A stretch of DNA of 64,000 nt, taken from positions 248,001 through 312,000 of the forward strand of contig NZ_QAYG01000005.1 of NCBI RefSeq assembly GCF_003053845.1. The letters are read 5' to 3'. The stretch is from Breoghania corrubedonensis (GTDB taxonomy: Bacteria; Pseudomonadota; Alphaproteobacteria; Rhizobiales; Stappiaceae). Below the pieces are notes generated by a model. The model ran no database searches and was not told where the DNA came from. It worked only from the letters and a program-made list of their open reading frames with translations. Made by a program: the position numbers and the translations under genes. Positions 16,063 to 24,795 of this stretch are shown here, one piece after another (within the stretch, counting starts at the first letter, position 1; every line of letters starts with the position of its first letter).

Positions 16063-17145
16063 ATGACGGATGCGAACGACCCCCTGAACGGGATTGGGAA
16101 CGGCCGCGCGGCTACGCGTCGCGATGGCCTACGCAAGTTGCTGAACAGCGCGACGATTCTTGCGGCGTGCCTTGCTCTGGCCGCCTGCGCCACAGCGCCG
16201 ACCGCGAAAAACAAGTTTGACCCCAAGAAGTACGGCGTGAAGGGTAGCCCCCGCGTTGTCTCGCAGGGGAAGGCCGTGCCAAAGGGTGGCGGGCGCTATC
16301 TGGTCGGCAAGCCCTACAAGATCGCGGGCAAATGGTATCGACCCGACCTCGATACCGACTACGACAAAGTCGGGCTCGCCTCCTGGTACGGGCCGACCTT
16401 TCATGGGCGCATGACGGCCAACGGCGAAATCTTCGACAAGAACGCGCTGACCGCGGCTCACCCGACGATGCCGCTGCCGTCCTATGCGCGGGTCACAAAT
16501 CTCAAGAACGGCCGCTCGATGATCGTGCGCGTGAACGACCGCGGCCCCTTCCACGGCAATCGCGTGATCGACCTGTCGAGCCGCGTCGCCGATATGCTGG
16601 ATTTCAAATCGAAGGGAACCGCCAAGGTTCGTGTACAGTATGTCGGGCGCGCGCGGATGGACGGACGTGATCAGCAATATCTGCTGGCCTCCTATCACGG
16701 CCCTGGCGGTGTCACGCCGGGTGGCACGATGCCCGGCACGATGCTGGCTATGGCTGAACCGCCGGCCGCCGTTGTCGGGCCGGCTCCGGTCCCGCCGGAG
16801 CGTCCGATTCTCACGGCCTCTACGGCCTATGATGTGGCGTTCGATCCCGCACAGTCCTATGAATCCGCCACGACGGGCGTAACGATCGCCTCCAACAGCG
16901 GTCCGTATGGCACGGGTGCGGCGTTCCAGCCATCCATCCAGGGTGGCTCGCAGACAATGATGGGCTATCAGTCCACCGTGCAGCCTGCGTCCTACGAAAC
17001 CCCGATCCTTCCCCCTGTCCCCACCGGGGCCAAGACCTCCTATGCGGCCGAAAGCCGAATCGATGCGGCTTATGGCGTTCTGGAACAGATGGGGGGCGGT
17101 GTCGCGCCACGGCAACTGGCTTCAAACGATCAGGACAGGCGCTGA
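16063..17145 (+). CDS. rlpA: Septal ring lytic transglycosylase RlpA family lipoprotein
   Basis: A 360-residue outer-membrane lipoprotein of the RlpA family, started at ATG 16063. The lipobox ALAAC places the lipidated Cys at residue 42. The double-psi beta-barrel catalytic domain spans about residues 100-205, with ASWYG, FHGRMTANGE, TAAHPTMPLPSYARV and the key VNDRGPF element. RlpA proteins cleave denuded glycan strands at the division septum. The usual C-terminal SPOR domain is absent: the last 150 residues are a Pro/Ser/Thr-rich low-complexity tail, so septal targeting, if it happens, must use another route. A strong terminator hairpin follows at 17232. Confidence 0.93.
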   Translation: MTDANDPLNGIGNGRAATRRDGLRKLLNSATILAACLALAACATAPTAKNKFDPKKYGVKGSPRVVSQGKAVPKGGGRYLVGKPYKIAGKWYRPDLDTDYDKVGLASWYGPTFHGRMTANGEIFDKNALTAAHPTMPLPSYARVTNLKNGRSMIVRVNDRGPFHGNRVIDLSSRVADMLDFKSKGTAKVRVQYVGRARMDGRDQQYLLASYHGPGGVTPGGTMPGTMLAMAEPPAAVVGPAPVPPERPILTASTAYDVAFDPAQSYESATTGVTIASNSGPYGTGAAFQPSIQGGSQTMMGYQSTVQPASYETPILPPVPTGAKTSYAAESRIDAAYGVLEQMGGGVAPRQLASNDQDRR

Positions 17146-17231
17146 AGCCTGTCGCAAGACAGGTTGCGGGCGCAATGGCGTTGCGCGAACAGCACTTCGC
17201 CCTGGGTTTATGAATATATATAGTGAATTTG

Positions 17232-17263
17232 ATCGCCCGGCCGTTTCCAAGCGGCCGGGCGAT
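17232..17263 (+). terminator. Stem-loop terminator after rlpA
   Basis: A perfect 12-bp stem (ATCGCCCGGCCG 17232-17243 / CGGCCGGGCGAT 17252-17263) with an 8-base loop lies 86 bases after rlpA. A short T-run (TATTTTGG) follows about 5 bases later, so it is a likely but slightly imperfect intrinsic terminator. Confidence 0.65.
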
Positions 17264-17400
17264 GCCGTATTTTGGAACCGGGTCGTTGGGGACGGCCCCG
17301 TATTCCCGCGTTCTATCTCTTGCCGGACCATTTCGGCACTCTCGGCGACGGATCATCGTCCGTACGCCCCCGCGCGGGATGATCGTTCAGGAGCCTTTTC

Positions 17401-18585
17401 ATGATGATGAGGGCATTCGTCGGCGCCCACTGTTTCCGTGTTGCTGCGCTGGGCATGGTACTTTCAGCTGCGCTGTCGGCACTCTTTTGCGTGCCCGTTG
17501 ACGCCGCTGTCGAGACCAAGGCGGAGCGAGCTATTCTGACCGATCTGACCAACGGCACGGTCCTGTTCGAAAAGAATGTGGATGTTCCATTCGAGCCCGG
17601 CTCCATGGCGAAGCTGATGACTCTGGAAGTGCTGTTTGAAGCACTCGACAAAGGTACGACGACGCTCGAAACGACATATCCCGTTTCCGAACACGCGTGG
17701 CGCACGGGCGGGGCGCCGGCGCGTACGACAACCATGTTCGCGGCGCTGAAGTCTGAGGTTCCCGTCGCAGATCTCATCCGCGGCATCATGATCCAGAACG
17801 CAAACGATGCCTGCATCATCGTGGCCGAGGGGCTTTCCGGTTCAGAAGCCGCGTTTGCGAAAGCGATGAATGAGCGGGCGCGCGAACTTGGCATGACACA
17901 TTCGACATTCGGCAATGCCACCGGCCTGCCGGGAGCCGAGACTCTGACCACGGCGCGTGATCTCTCGATCCTTGCCACCCATCTGATCAAGGCGCACCCC
18001 CAGCTTTACAGGATCTTCACCGAGGAAGCCTTCACCTGGAACAAGATCTACCAACGCAACCGGATGGCCCTCTTTGGCCATTCCATCGGTATCGACGGGC
18101 TCAAGGACGGCTTTGCCGATAGCGCGGGACATGGCGTGGTTTCCTCGTCGCTGCGCGCGGGGCGCCGGCTCGTGGCCGTCGTCTCCGGCCTCAAGGACGA
18201 GGATGAACGCGACAACGCGGCGGTGGATCTCTTGCGCGACGGCTACGACCAGTTCGATACGGTTGCGATATTTGGGGCTAACGAGACCGTCGCCGAGGCG
18301 CGCGTCTTTGGCGGCAGCGAGGGGTACGTGCCGCTTGTTTCCTACGCGCCGGTGGAAATGACGCTTCCTCACGATGGTCGCGAGGCGTATCGAATGCGTG
18401 TCGTCTACGAGGGACCCGTGCCGGCCCCGGTCAAGAAGGGCCAGCGCGTGGGCGAGTTGCGGCTCTATCAGGACAAGAAGCTCGTTCAGACTGCGCCACT
18501 CTTCACCGCGGCGGATATTGGCATCGGCCGGCTCGACCAGCGCGCCGTGGATGGAGCGCGGGAACTTCTGTTCGGCTGGTGGTAA
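17401..18585 (+). CDS. D-alanyl-D-alanine carboxypeptidase-like PBP (S11 family) with altered motifs
   Basis: A 394-residue secreted penicillin-binding protein of the DacC/DacF type. A signal peptide covers about residues 1-36 (ending VDAA). The catalytic SxxK is present as PGSMAK (Ser68, Lys71). The second motif, normally SxN, reads NAN (residues 133-135, in IQNANDAC). The third, normally KTG, reads KDG (235-237, in DGLKDGF). A C-terminal PBP5-like domain follows (about residues 285-375), and the protein ends in GRLDQRAVDGARELLFGWW, where amphipathic anchors usually lie. Normal members trim the terminal D-Ala of peptidoglycan. With two of three motifs altered, activity may be reduced or changed (inference). 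It precedes tmk in the same direction. Confidence 0.9.
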   Translation: MMMRAFVGAHCFRVAALGMVLSAALSALFCVPVDAAVETKAERAILTDLTNGTVLFEKNVDVPFEPGSMAKLMTLEVLFEALDKGTTTLETTYPVSEHAWRTGGAPARTTTMFAALKSEVPVADLIRGIMIQNANDACIIVAEGLSGSEAAFAKAMNERARELGMTHSTFGNATGLPGAETLTTARDLSILATHLIKAHPQLYRIFTEEAFTWNKIYQRNRMALFGHSIGIDGLKDGFADSAGHGVVSSSLRAGRRLVAVVSGLKDEDERDNAAVDLLRDGYDQFDTVAIFGANETVAEARVFGGSEGYVPLVSYAPVEMTLPHDGREAYRMRVVYEGPVPAPVKKGQRVGELRLYQDKKLVQTAPLFTAADIGIGRLDQRAVDGARELLFGWW

Positions 18586-18670
18586 CGGGCCGGACGAGCC
18601 CCTATAAAGGCGGAACGTGCGAGTTGGGCCCTCGTGCTGCCTGAAACCCGAATTCGCGCCAAGACGTGCG

Positions 18671-19378
18671 ATGCCCAACGGCGGCAAGGAAGCGATCTTG
18701 CGAGGACAGTTCATTACCTTCGAAGGCGGCGAGGGGGCAGGAAAGTCGACGCAGATCGCGCGGCTGGCCGAGTACCTGCGTGGTTGCGGCGTCGATGTCG
18801 TCACCACTCGCGAGCCGGGAGGGTCCGCAGGTGCGGAAGCCGTCCGCCATGTCCTGCTGTCCGGCGCGGCGGAGGCACTGGGGCCGGAGGCCGAAGCGAT
18901 GCTGTTCGCGGCCGCGCGCGCCGACCATGTGAGTGAAACGATCGAGCCGGCGCTTGCCGCCGGAAAATGGGTTCTTTGCGATCGCTTCATCGACTCCACC
19001 CGTGTCTATCAGGGCGAAGGCGGTGTTGAGCCGGCGCTGCTCGCCAAGCTGGAGGAGGTCGCCGTCGGGCGTCTTTCGCCGGATCTTACGCTGATCGTGG
19101 ACGTACCGCCGCAGCTCGGCCTCAAACGGCTGGCCGGGCGTGACAGCGCATCGGGCGGTTCGGAGAGGGACCGCTTCGAACGCGAGGCGCTGACGACCCA
19201 CGCCAACCGCCGGGCCCGCTTTCTCGATATCGCCAAGGCGGAGCCCGAACGCTGCGCTGTCATCGATGGTTCGCGCAAGCCGGATGATGTCGCGGCTGCC
19301 ATTATCGATATCGTGGAGGGGCGACTCGGACCTATCGCTGAAAGCGTCGTACGGCCAAGCGGAAAGGCGGGAAGCTGA
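18671..19378 (+). CDS. tmk: Thymidylate kinase
   Basis: A 235-residue dTMP kinase, which makes dTDP from dTMP with ATP. The P-loop is GGEGAGKST (about residues 19-27), then TREPGGS (the DR/ERPG-type motif), [14 protein letters not shown] with the DRY-like element, and a lid with RDRFERE. I use ATG 18671, which leaves a short 12-residue leader before the family start (GQFITFEGG); an earlier GTG at 18617 adds an unlikely extension. It begins a tight unit with holB (4-base gap), a common Alphaproteobacteria arrangement. Confidence 0.95.
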   Translation: MPNGGKEAILRGQFITFEGGEGAGKSTQIARLAEYLRGCGVDVVTTREPGGSAGAEAVRHVLLSGAAEALGPEAEAMLFAAARADHVSETIEPALAAGKWVLCDRFIDSTRVYQGEGGVEPALLAKLEEVAVGRLSPDLTLIVDVPPQLGLKRLAGRDSASGGSERDRFEREALTTHANRRARFLDIAKAEPERCAVIDGSRKPDDVAAAIIDIVEGRLGPIAESVVRPSGKAGS

Positions 19379-19381
19379 ACC

Positions 19382-20455
19382 ATGGCTTCTGGCGACACGG
19401 ACACTTATCCGGAATTCGATCGGATTGAAGGCCTGCCGCTACCGCGCGAGCAGATGCGGCTGATCGGCCATCGAGAGGCCGAAACAATGCTTCTGGAGGC
19501 TTACAGAACCGACCGCCTGCACCACGCCTGGCTGATTGGCGGGCCGAAGGGTATCGGTAAGGCCACACTCGCCTTTCGCATGGCGCGGTTCGTGCTGTCC
19601 CATCCGGACCGAGACGCGCCGCAATTGGCGCTGGCAGCCGATCTTTCCGTCGACCCGACGGATCAGAGCGTGCGCCGGATCCTCGCGGGCAGCCACGGCG
19701 ATCTCTTGCATCTGCGCCGTCCGTGGGATGAAAAAGCCAAGCGTTTCAAGTCGTTCCTGACTGTGGATGAGGTGCGTCGAACCGTTTCCTTCTTCGGTTC
19801 GACCTCTTCCTACGGTGGCTGGCGGGTTTGCATCGTCGATGCGGCCGATGACATGAACGCAAGTGCAGCCAATGCGTTGCTCAAGATTCTTGAAGAGCCG
19901 CCGCAAAAGTGCCTGTTCTTCGTTCTGTCCCATTCTCCGGGCCGGTTGCTGCCAACGATCCGCTCGCGCTGCCGCCGGCTGGACCTCAAACCGCTTTCGC
20001 CGCAAGAGATCTCACGCGGCCTCGAGATGTTCGATCGTGCCGGTGGTGACGCCGCACAAGCCGCAGACCTTGCAGACGGATCGCTGCGCCGGGCGATCCA
20101 GTTGCTGGACGCGGGCGGCATCGAGGTGGCGAATGGCCTCGATCGGCTGATCGCCGCGCTGCCCGATCCCGACCTCAGGCAGATCCATCGCTTCGCGGAC
20201 GCAATCAGCGACCGCAAGGCGGAGGAATCCTACCGTATTTTTCTCGATCTGCTACGCGACTGGCTCGACCGCCGGGTGCATGAGGATGCGGCAGCCGGCG
20301 TGCCTCCCGCCCGCCTTGTCAGGTGGAGCGAGGTGTGGGAAAAGACGAACCGGGCGGCGACGCTCGCCGATGCGCTCAACCTCGATCGCAAGCAGGTGGT
20401 TCTGGGGGCCTTCCAGGCGCTGGGCGAGGCGGCGAGCGGTATCCACGCCGCTTGA
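19382..20455 (+). CDS. holB: DNA polymerase III subunit delta'
   Basis: A 357-residue clamp-loader subunit. The N-terminal AAA+ module has the Walker A-like [18 protein letters not shown] (about residues 54-71) and the sensor/Walker B region [23 protein letters not shown], the hallmark helix of HolB/DnaX proteins. It belongs to the clamp loader that places the beta clamp on DNA. It starts 3 bases after tmk, and metG follows 121 bases later. Confidence 0.94.
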   Translation: MASGDTDTYPEFDRIEGLPLPREQMRLIGHREAETMLLEAYRTDRLHHAWLIGGPKGIGKATLAFRMARFVLSHPDRDAPQLALAADLSVDPTDQSVRRILAGSHGDLLHLRRPWDEKAKRFKSFLTVDEVRRTVSFFGSTSSYGGWRVCIVDAADDMNASAANALLKILEEPPQKCLFFVLSHSPGRLLPTIRSRCRRLDLKPLSPQEISRGLEMFDRAGGDAAQAADLADGSLRRAIQLLDAGGIEVANGLDRLIAALPDPDLRQIHRFADAISDRKAEESYRIFLDLLRDWLDRRVHEDAAAGVPPARLVRWSEVWEKTNRAATLADALNLDRKQVVLGAFQALGEAASGIHAA

Positions 20456-20576
20456 GACCGATTTCAGCCGGCCTTTTCGAGACAAAGACCACAAGCCGAA
20501 CGGCGCCTGGCCGGCAACGTCGTTCGTTTTGCGCCCCGGGCGATGCAAAGGTTCCGCCGCGCATGACAGGATTCTC

Positions 20577-22139
20577 ATGACCGAGACCACGCCGTTCTAC
20601 ATCACGACCGCAATTTCCTATCCCAACGGCGTGCCACATATCGGCCACGCCTACGAGGCGATCGCCACCGATGCCATCGCGCGCTTTCAGCGTCTTGACG
20701 GCCGCGACGTCTATTTCCTGACCGGAACCGACGAGCACGGCCAGAAGATGCACCAGACTGCGGCGCGTGAAGGCATGCCCGTGCGCGACCTTGCCGACCG
20801 CAACGCGGCGCGCTTCAAGGATATGGTTGCGGCACTGGGCTGTTCCAACAACGATTTCATCCGCACCACCGAAGAGCGCCATTACAAGTCCTGCCAGGAG
20901 ATCTGGCGGCGCATGGAGGCGAATGGCGACATCTACAAGGACAGCTATTCCGGCTGGTACTCGGTGCGCGACGAGGCCTACTACCAGGAAGGCGAGACGG
21001 AGGTGCGCGACGACGGCGTGCGCTATGGCCCTCAGGGAACGCCCGTCGAATGGGTGGAGGAGGAGAGCTATTTCTTCAAACTCTCCGAATATCAGGAGCG
21101 GCTGCTCGCCCATTACGAGGCCAATGCGGACTTTATCGGCCCGGCCGAGCGCCGCAACGAGGTGGTGAGCTTCGTCAAGGGCGGTCTCAAGGATCTCTCG
21201 ATTTCGCGCACGACCTTCGACTGGGGCATTCCGGTGCCGGGCGACCCCAAGCACGTCATGTATGTCTGGGTCGACGCCCTTACCAACTACATCACCGCAC
21301 TGGGTTTCCCGAACGAAGATGCCCCGGAGTGGAAATACTGGCCGGCGAACCTGCATGTGATCGGCAAGGACATCGTGCGTTTCCACGCCGTCTACTGGCC
21401 GGCTTTCCTGATGTCCGCCGGCATCGCCCTGCCGCGGCGCGTCTTTGCCCATGGCTTCCTGTTCAACCGCGGCGAGAAGATGTCCAAGTCGGTCGGTAAC
21501 GTCATCGACCCCTTCGCGCTGATCGAGCACTACGGCCTAGACCAGCTGCGCTTCTTCCTGCTGCGAGAGGTGCCCTTCGGCCAGGATGGCAACTACAGCC
21601 ACGATGCCATCGTCAACCGCACCAACGCGGATCTCGCCAACGATCTCGGCAACCTCGCCCAGCGCTCGCTGTCGATGATCGCCAAGAACCTCGGCGGCAC
21701 CTTGCCCGAGCCGGGCGAGTTCACGGACGACGATAAAGCGATCCTCGCCCATGCCGATGCGCTGCTGGAGACTTGCCGCACGGCAATGGCCAAGCAGGAA
21801 ATTCACCACGCGCTCGCCGCTATCTGGTCGGTGGTGGCGGAAGCGAACCGCTATTTCGCCTCGCAGGAGCCGTGGGCGCTGAAGAAGACGGATCCTGCCC
21901 GCATGGGGACGGTGCTCTATGTGACAGCCGAAGTCGTGCGCCAGGTGACGATCCTCGCGCAGCCTGTCATGCCGGGTTCGTGCGAGAAGCTCCTCGACCT
22001 GCTGGCGCTCCGCCCTGACGCTCGGGGCTTCGCAGCCCTTGGTGAAGCCGGGCGGCTGAAGCCGGGCGCAACCTTGCCGCAGCCCAAGGGCGTCTTCCCG
22101 CGCTATGTCGAAGAGCAGAAGGAAGAGGGCGCGGCCTGA
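20577..22139 (+). CDS. metG: Methionyl-tRNA synthetase
   Basis: A 520-residue class I synthetase of the shorter type lacking the C-terminal tRNA-binding (EMAP) domain. The start at ATG 20577 gives [18 protein letters not shown]. The HIGH motif appears as HIGHAYEA (about residues 21-28) and the KMSKS loop as EKMSKSVGN (about 300-308). A C-terminal anticodon-binding helical domain follows. It charges initiator and elongator tRNA-Met. The stop codon shares a base with the tatD ATG (TGATG), so the two are co-translated. Confidence 0.96.
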   Translation: MTETTPFYITTAISYPNGVPHIGHAYEAIATDAIARFQRLDGRDVYFLTGTDEHGQKMHQTAAREGMPVRDLADRNAARFKDMVAALGCSNNDFIRTTEERHYKSCQEIWRRMEANGDIYKDSYSGWYSVRDEAYYQEGETEVRDDGVRYGPQGTPVEWVEEESYFFKLSEYQERLLAHYEANADFIGPAERRNEVVSFVKGGLKDLSISRTTFDWGIPVPGDPKHVMYVWVDALTNYITALGFPNEDAPEWKYWPANLHVIGKDIVRFHAVYWPAFLMSAGIALPRRVFAHGFLFNRGEKMSKSVGNVIDPFALIEHYGLDQLRFFLLREVPFGQDGNYSHDAIVNRTNADLANDLGNLAQRSLSMIAKNLGGTLPEPGEFTDDDKAILAHADALLETCRTAMAKQEIHHALAAIWSVVAEANRYFASQEPWALKKTDPARMGTVLYVTAEVVRQVTILAQPVMPGSCEKLLDLLALRPDARGFAALGEAGRLKPGATLPQPKGVFPRYVEEQKEEGAA

Positions 22140-22933
22140 TGCTCGTCGACAGTCATTGCCATCTCGATTTTCCCGATTTCGAAGAGGAACGGGACGCCAT
22201 CGTCGCGCGCGCCAACGACGCAGGCGTGGAAACGATGGTGACGATTTCCACGCGGGTGAACCAGTTCGGCAAGATCCGTTCGATTGCGGAAAGCTACGAC
22301 TGCGTCTGGTGCTCCATCGGCACGCACCCGCACAATGCGGATGAGGAGCTCGCCATTTCCGCCGACCAGTTGGTGGAAATGGCGGAGTCACATCCCAAGG
22401 TCGTGGCGATCGGCGAGGCGGGGCTCGACTATTTCTACGACAAGGCTCCGCGCGAGGCGCAGGCGGAGAGCTTTCGCCGCCACATCGATGCCGCACGTCG
22501 CACCGCTCTGCCGCTCGTCATCCATTCGCGCGACGCCGATGACGACATGATCGCGATCCTGACCGAAGAAATGGGGAAGGGGGCCTTCCCGGCCATCCTT
22601 CACTGCTTCTCGTCGGGCCGCGAGCTGGCGCTTGCCGGCATCAAGCTGGGGCTCCATGTCTCGTTCTCAGGGATTCTGACCTTCAAGAAATCGGAAGAGA
22701 TCCGCGAAATCGCCCGTGAGATCCCGGCTGAGCGGTTGCTGGTGGAAACCGACAGCCCCTATCTCGCTCCCGTGCCCAAGCGCGGCAAGCGGAATGAACC
22801 ATCCTATGTCGTCAATACGGCGAAAGTGCTCGCGGAGACGCGCGGCGTTTCTTTCGAGGAGATCGCCGCAACGACGACGGAGAACTTCTACCGGCTGTTT
22901 TCCAAGGTCGACCGCAAGCGGGCCGCGAGCTGA
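22139..22933 (+). CDS. TatD-family metal-dependent DNase/hydrolase
   Basis: A 264-residue TatD-type hydrolase. It opens with DSHCHLDF (metal-binding HxH), has a GEAGLDYFY glutamate motif near residue 95, HSRDADDD, HCFSS and ends the barrel with ETDSPYLAPVPKRGKRNEP, all diagnostic. Characterised TatD proteins are 3'-5' exonucleases with roles in DNA repair or degradation. Length is typical. It lies between metG (1-base overlap) and the MBL-fold gene 31 bases downstream. Confidence 0.94.
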   Translation: MLVDSHCHLDFPDFEEERDAIVARANDAGVETMVTISTRVNQFGKIRSIAESYDCVWCSIGTHPHNADEELAISADQLVEMAESHPKVVAIGEAGLDYFYDKAPREAQAESFRRHIDAARRTALPLVIHSRDADDDMIAILTEEMGKGAFPAILHCFSSGRELALAGIKLGLHVSFSGILTFKKSEEIREIAREIPAERLLVETDSPYLAPVPKRGKRNEPSYVVNTAKVLAETRGVSFEEIAATTTENFYRLFSKVDRKRAAS

Positions 22934-22964
22934 TGGACCAGCGAAACGGCGCGGGAGCGCATTG

Positions 22965-23777
22965 ATGACATCACACTATCGCTTCACCATTCTCGGCTGC
23001 GGATCCTCCGGCGGCGTGCCACGCATAGGCAATGTCTGGGGCGACTGCGATCCGGAAGAACCTCGAAACCGGCGCAAACGCTGTTCGCTGCTGGTTGAGC
23101 GCATCGCGGATGACGGCGGGCTGACCCAGGTGTTGATCGATACCGGTCCCGACATGCGTCAGCAGCTTCTGGACGCGGATGTGGGCAATCTCGACGCCGT
23201 GCTTTATACTCACGCCCATGCCGATCATATCCACGGCATTGACGACCTGCGCCAGATCGCCATCCACAACCGCCGCCGCGTGCCGGTCTTCATGGATGCA
23301 ATGACGTCGGAACGCGCGCGTGCCGCCTTCGGTTACTGCTTCTCCACGCCGCCGGGCTCCGGCTATCCGCCGATCCTGGCGGAACAGCGCCTGAAACCCG
23401 GCGAAGCGGTGACGATCGAGGGGGAAGGGGGGCCGATCACGGCATTGCCGATCGAGGTCAATCACGGAGAAATCGAAGCCCTGGGCTTCCGCATCGCGGA
23501 CGTCGCCTACATGCCGGACGTGAAGGCTATCCCGGACGAGAGCGTGCCCTTGCTCGAAGGGCTCGACACCTGGATCCTCGATGCGCTGCGTCCGAAAACG
23601 CATCCGAGCCACTTCTCTCTGGACGATGCGCTGGGCTGGTTTGCACGTATGAAACCGCGTCGCGCGATCATCACCAACATGCATCTGGATCTGGATTACT
23701 GCACCCTTCTCGCCAATCTGCCCGAGGGAGTGGAGCCTGCACATGATGGCATGGCGATTGACGTGATGGCCGCATAA
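22965..23777 (+). CDS. MBL-fold metallo-hydrolase (PhnP-like)
   Basis: A 270-residue metallo-beta-lactamase-fold hydrolase. The start at ATG 22965 gives MTSHYRFTILGCGSSGGVPR, a family-typical N-terminus. The metal site THAHADHIHGIDDLR is intact, and later histidines occur in VNHGEIEALGF and HPSHFSLDDA. Relatives include PhnP phosphodiesterases and tRNase Z-like enzymes. The position after tatD recurs in Rhizobiales, suggesting a housekeeping nucleic-acid or nucleotide role, but the substrate is unknown. It is convergent with the tetR gene, 24 bases away. Confidence 0.9.
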   Translation: MTSHYRFTILGCGSSGGVPRIGNVWGDCDPEEPRNRRKRCSLLVERIADDGGLTQVLIDTGPDMRQQLLDADVGNLDAVLYTHAHADHIHGIDDLRQIAIHNRRRVPVFMDAMTSERARAAFGYCFSTPPGSGYPPILAEQRLKPGEAVTIEGEGGPITALPIEVNHGEIEALGFRIADVAYMPDVKAIPDESVPLLEGLDTWILDALRPKTHPSHFSLDDALGWFARMKPRRAIITNMHLDLDYCTLLANLPEGVEPAHDGMAIDVMAA

Positions 23778-23801
23778 AGAGCGATCTCGGCTCACGTTGA
23801 G

Positions 23802-24479
23802 TCAGCTTTTCTGCGCCCCATAGGCGGCCAGAAACACCTTCACCCCGAGATCCACGGTCTTTTCGATCTCCTCGTCGTTCGGCGTACTGGAGACACCGAA
23901 CAGCAGGCGCTTCATCAGGCGGGCGACACAGAGTTCGAAGAAATGCGAAGCGGCAAGCATCGTGTCGCAAGGTTTCAAGTCGCCTGACGCGATACGTTTT
24001 TCAAGATAGTGTCCGAGTCGCGCGGCGCCGCTAACAGGCCCCGCCTCGTAGAGCATTTGTCCGAATTGCGGGAACCGTTCCGCCGCGCCGATCACCATCC
24101 GCAACATCGCCACCTTGTCCGGTGAGGTCATCAGCCTGACATAGGTTCGCCCGAGACGTCGCAGGTCCTCGGCAAAATCCTCGATCCGGTCCGCTTCCAC
24201 ATCCATTAGGGCTTCGGCCTGGCGGTGCCGATCGGCCAGGATCAATGCCTCGAACAGCGCTTCCTTGCTGTCGAAATAGACATAGAGCGTACCCTTGGAG
24301 ACATTTGCCTTCTTGGCAATCACCTCCATGCTGGCGCCGTCGAAGCCCTTGGCCCTGAACACCGCACGCGCGCCTTCCAGAATTTGGCGACGTTTCGCAT
24401 TGTCCACGACAGGTGGGACGCCATCCCCGGGCGCCGCCATCGGATCCACGCTTTTTTTCGGCTGTCGAGCAGCGGTCAT
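23802..24479 (-). CDS. TetR/AcrR-family regulator of the adjacent EmrAB-type pump
   Basis: A 225-residue TetR regulator. The helix-turn-helix (about residues 28-75) includes ILEGARAVFRAKGFDGASME, IAKKANVSKGTLYVYF and DSKEALFEAL. The C-terminal domain resembles the AefR-like/TetR_C type. It is divergent from the efflux genes starting at 24796, and a TetR-type palindromic operator lies 18 bases upstream of that start, so it most likely represses the pump. Confidence 0.93.
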   Translation of the reverse strand: MTAARQPKKSVDPMAAPGDGVPPVVDNAKRRQILEGARAVFRAKGFDGASMEVIAKKANVSKGTLYVYFDSKEALFEALILADRHRQAEALMDVEADRIEDFAEDLRRLGRTYVRLMTSPDKVAMLRMVIGAAERFPQFGQMLYEAGPVSGAARLGHYLEKRIASGDLKPCDTMLAASHFFELCVARLMKRLLFGVSSTPNDEEIEKTVDLGVKVFLAAYGAQKS

Positions 24480-24573
24480 ACGTCCATCCGGATCGGGTCG
24501 CAGAAACTCATATCATGGGCCTCTCGAGGTTCTTTCTATCGGTCCCACTCATGGGGACTATCACCTAATATAT

Positions 24574-24648
24574 TCATTTCAAATGATAAATCGCTTCTTG
24601 AGTGTCAGGTCGCAAGCAGCGACTATTATTTGCGATATTTATCATTTG
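24574..24648. promoter_or_regulatory. Low-GC inverted repeats in the tetR/efflux promoter region
   Basis: TCATTTCAAATGA (24574-24586) is a near-perfect palindrome. CAAATGATAAATCGC (24580-24594) is mirrored by GCGATATTTATCATTTG (24632-24648) with a two-base insertion. The block is about 40% GC and sits between the divergent starts; it may be a second operator or an AT-rich activator site. Confidence 0.4.
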
Positions 24649-24759
24649 CGGTTCCTGCAACCGCCGTCGATTCCTTCGACGTCATACCGCGCTTGTGCAG
24701 CGCACATATCGCGTCGCACGACCACTTGCCCTGCGCGAAGGAATGCGACATATAGACAC

Positions 24760-24778
24760 TGACCGAACCGTTCAGTCA
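24760..24778. promoter_or_regulatory. TetR-type operator before the efflux genes
   Basis: The 19-base site TGACCGAACCGTTCAGTCA pairs with its own reverse complement at all but the centre and one pair. Spacing and sequence resemble sites of TetR-type pump repressors. It ends 17 bases before the ATG of the membrane fusion protein, where binding would block transcription or its start. Confidence 0.7.
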
Positions 24779-24795
24779 ATATCCATCCACCGGAC

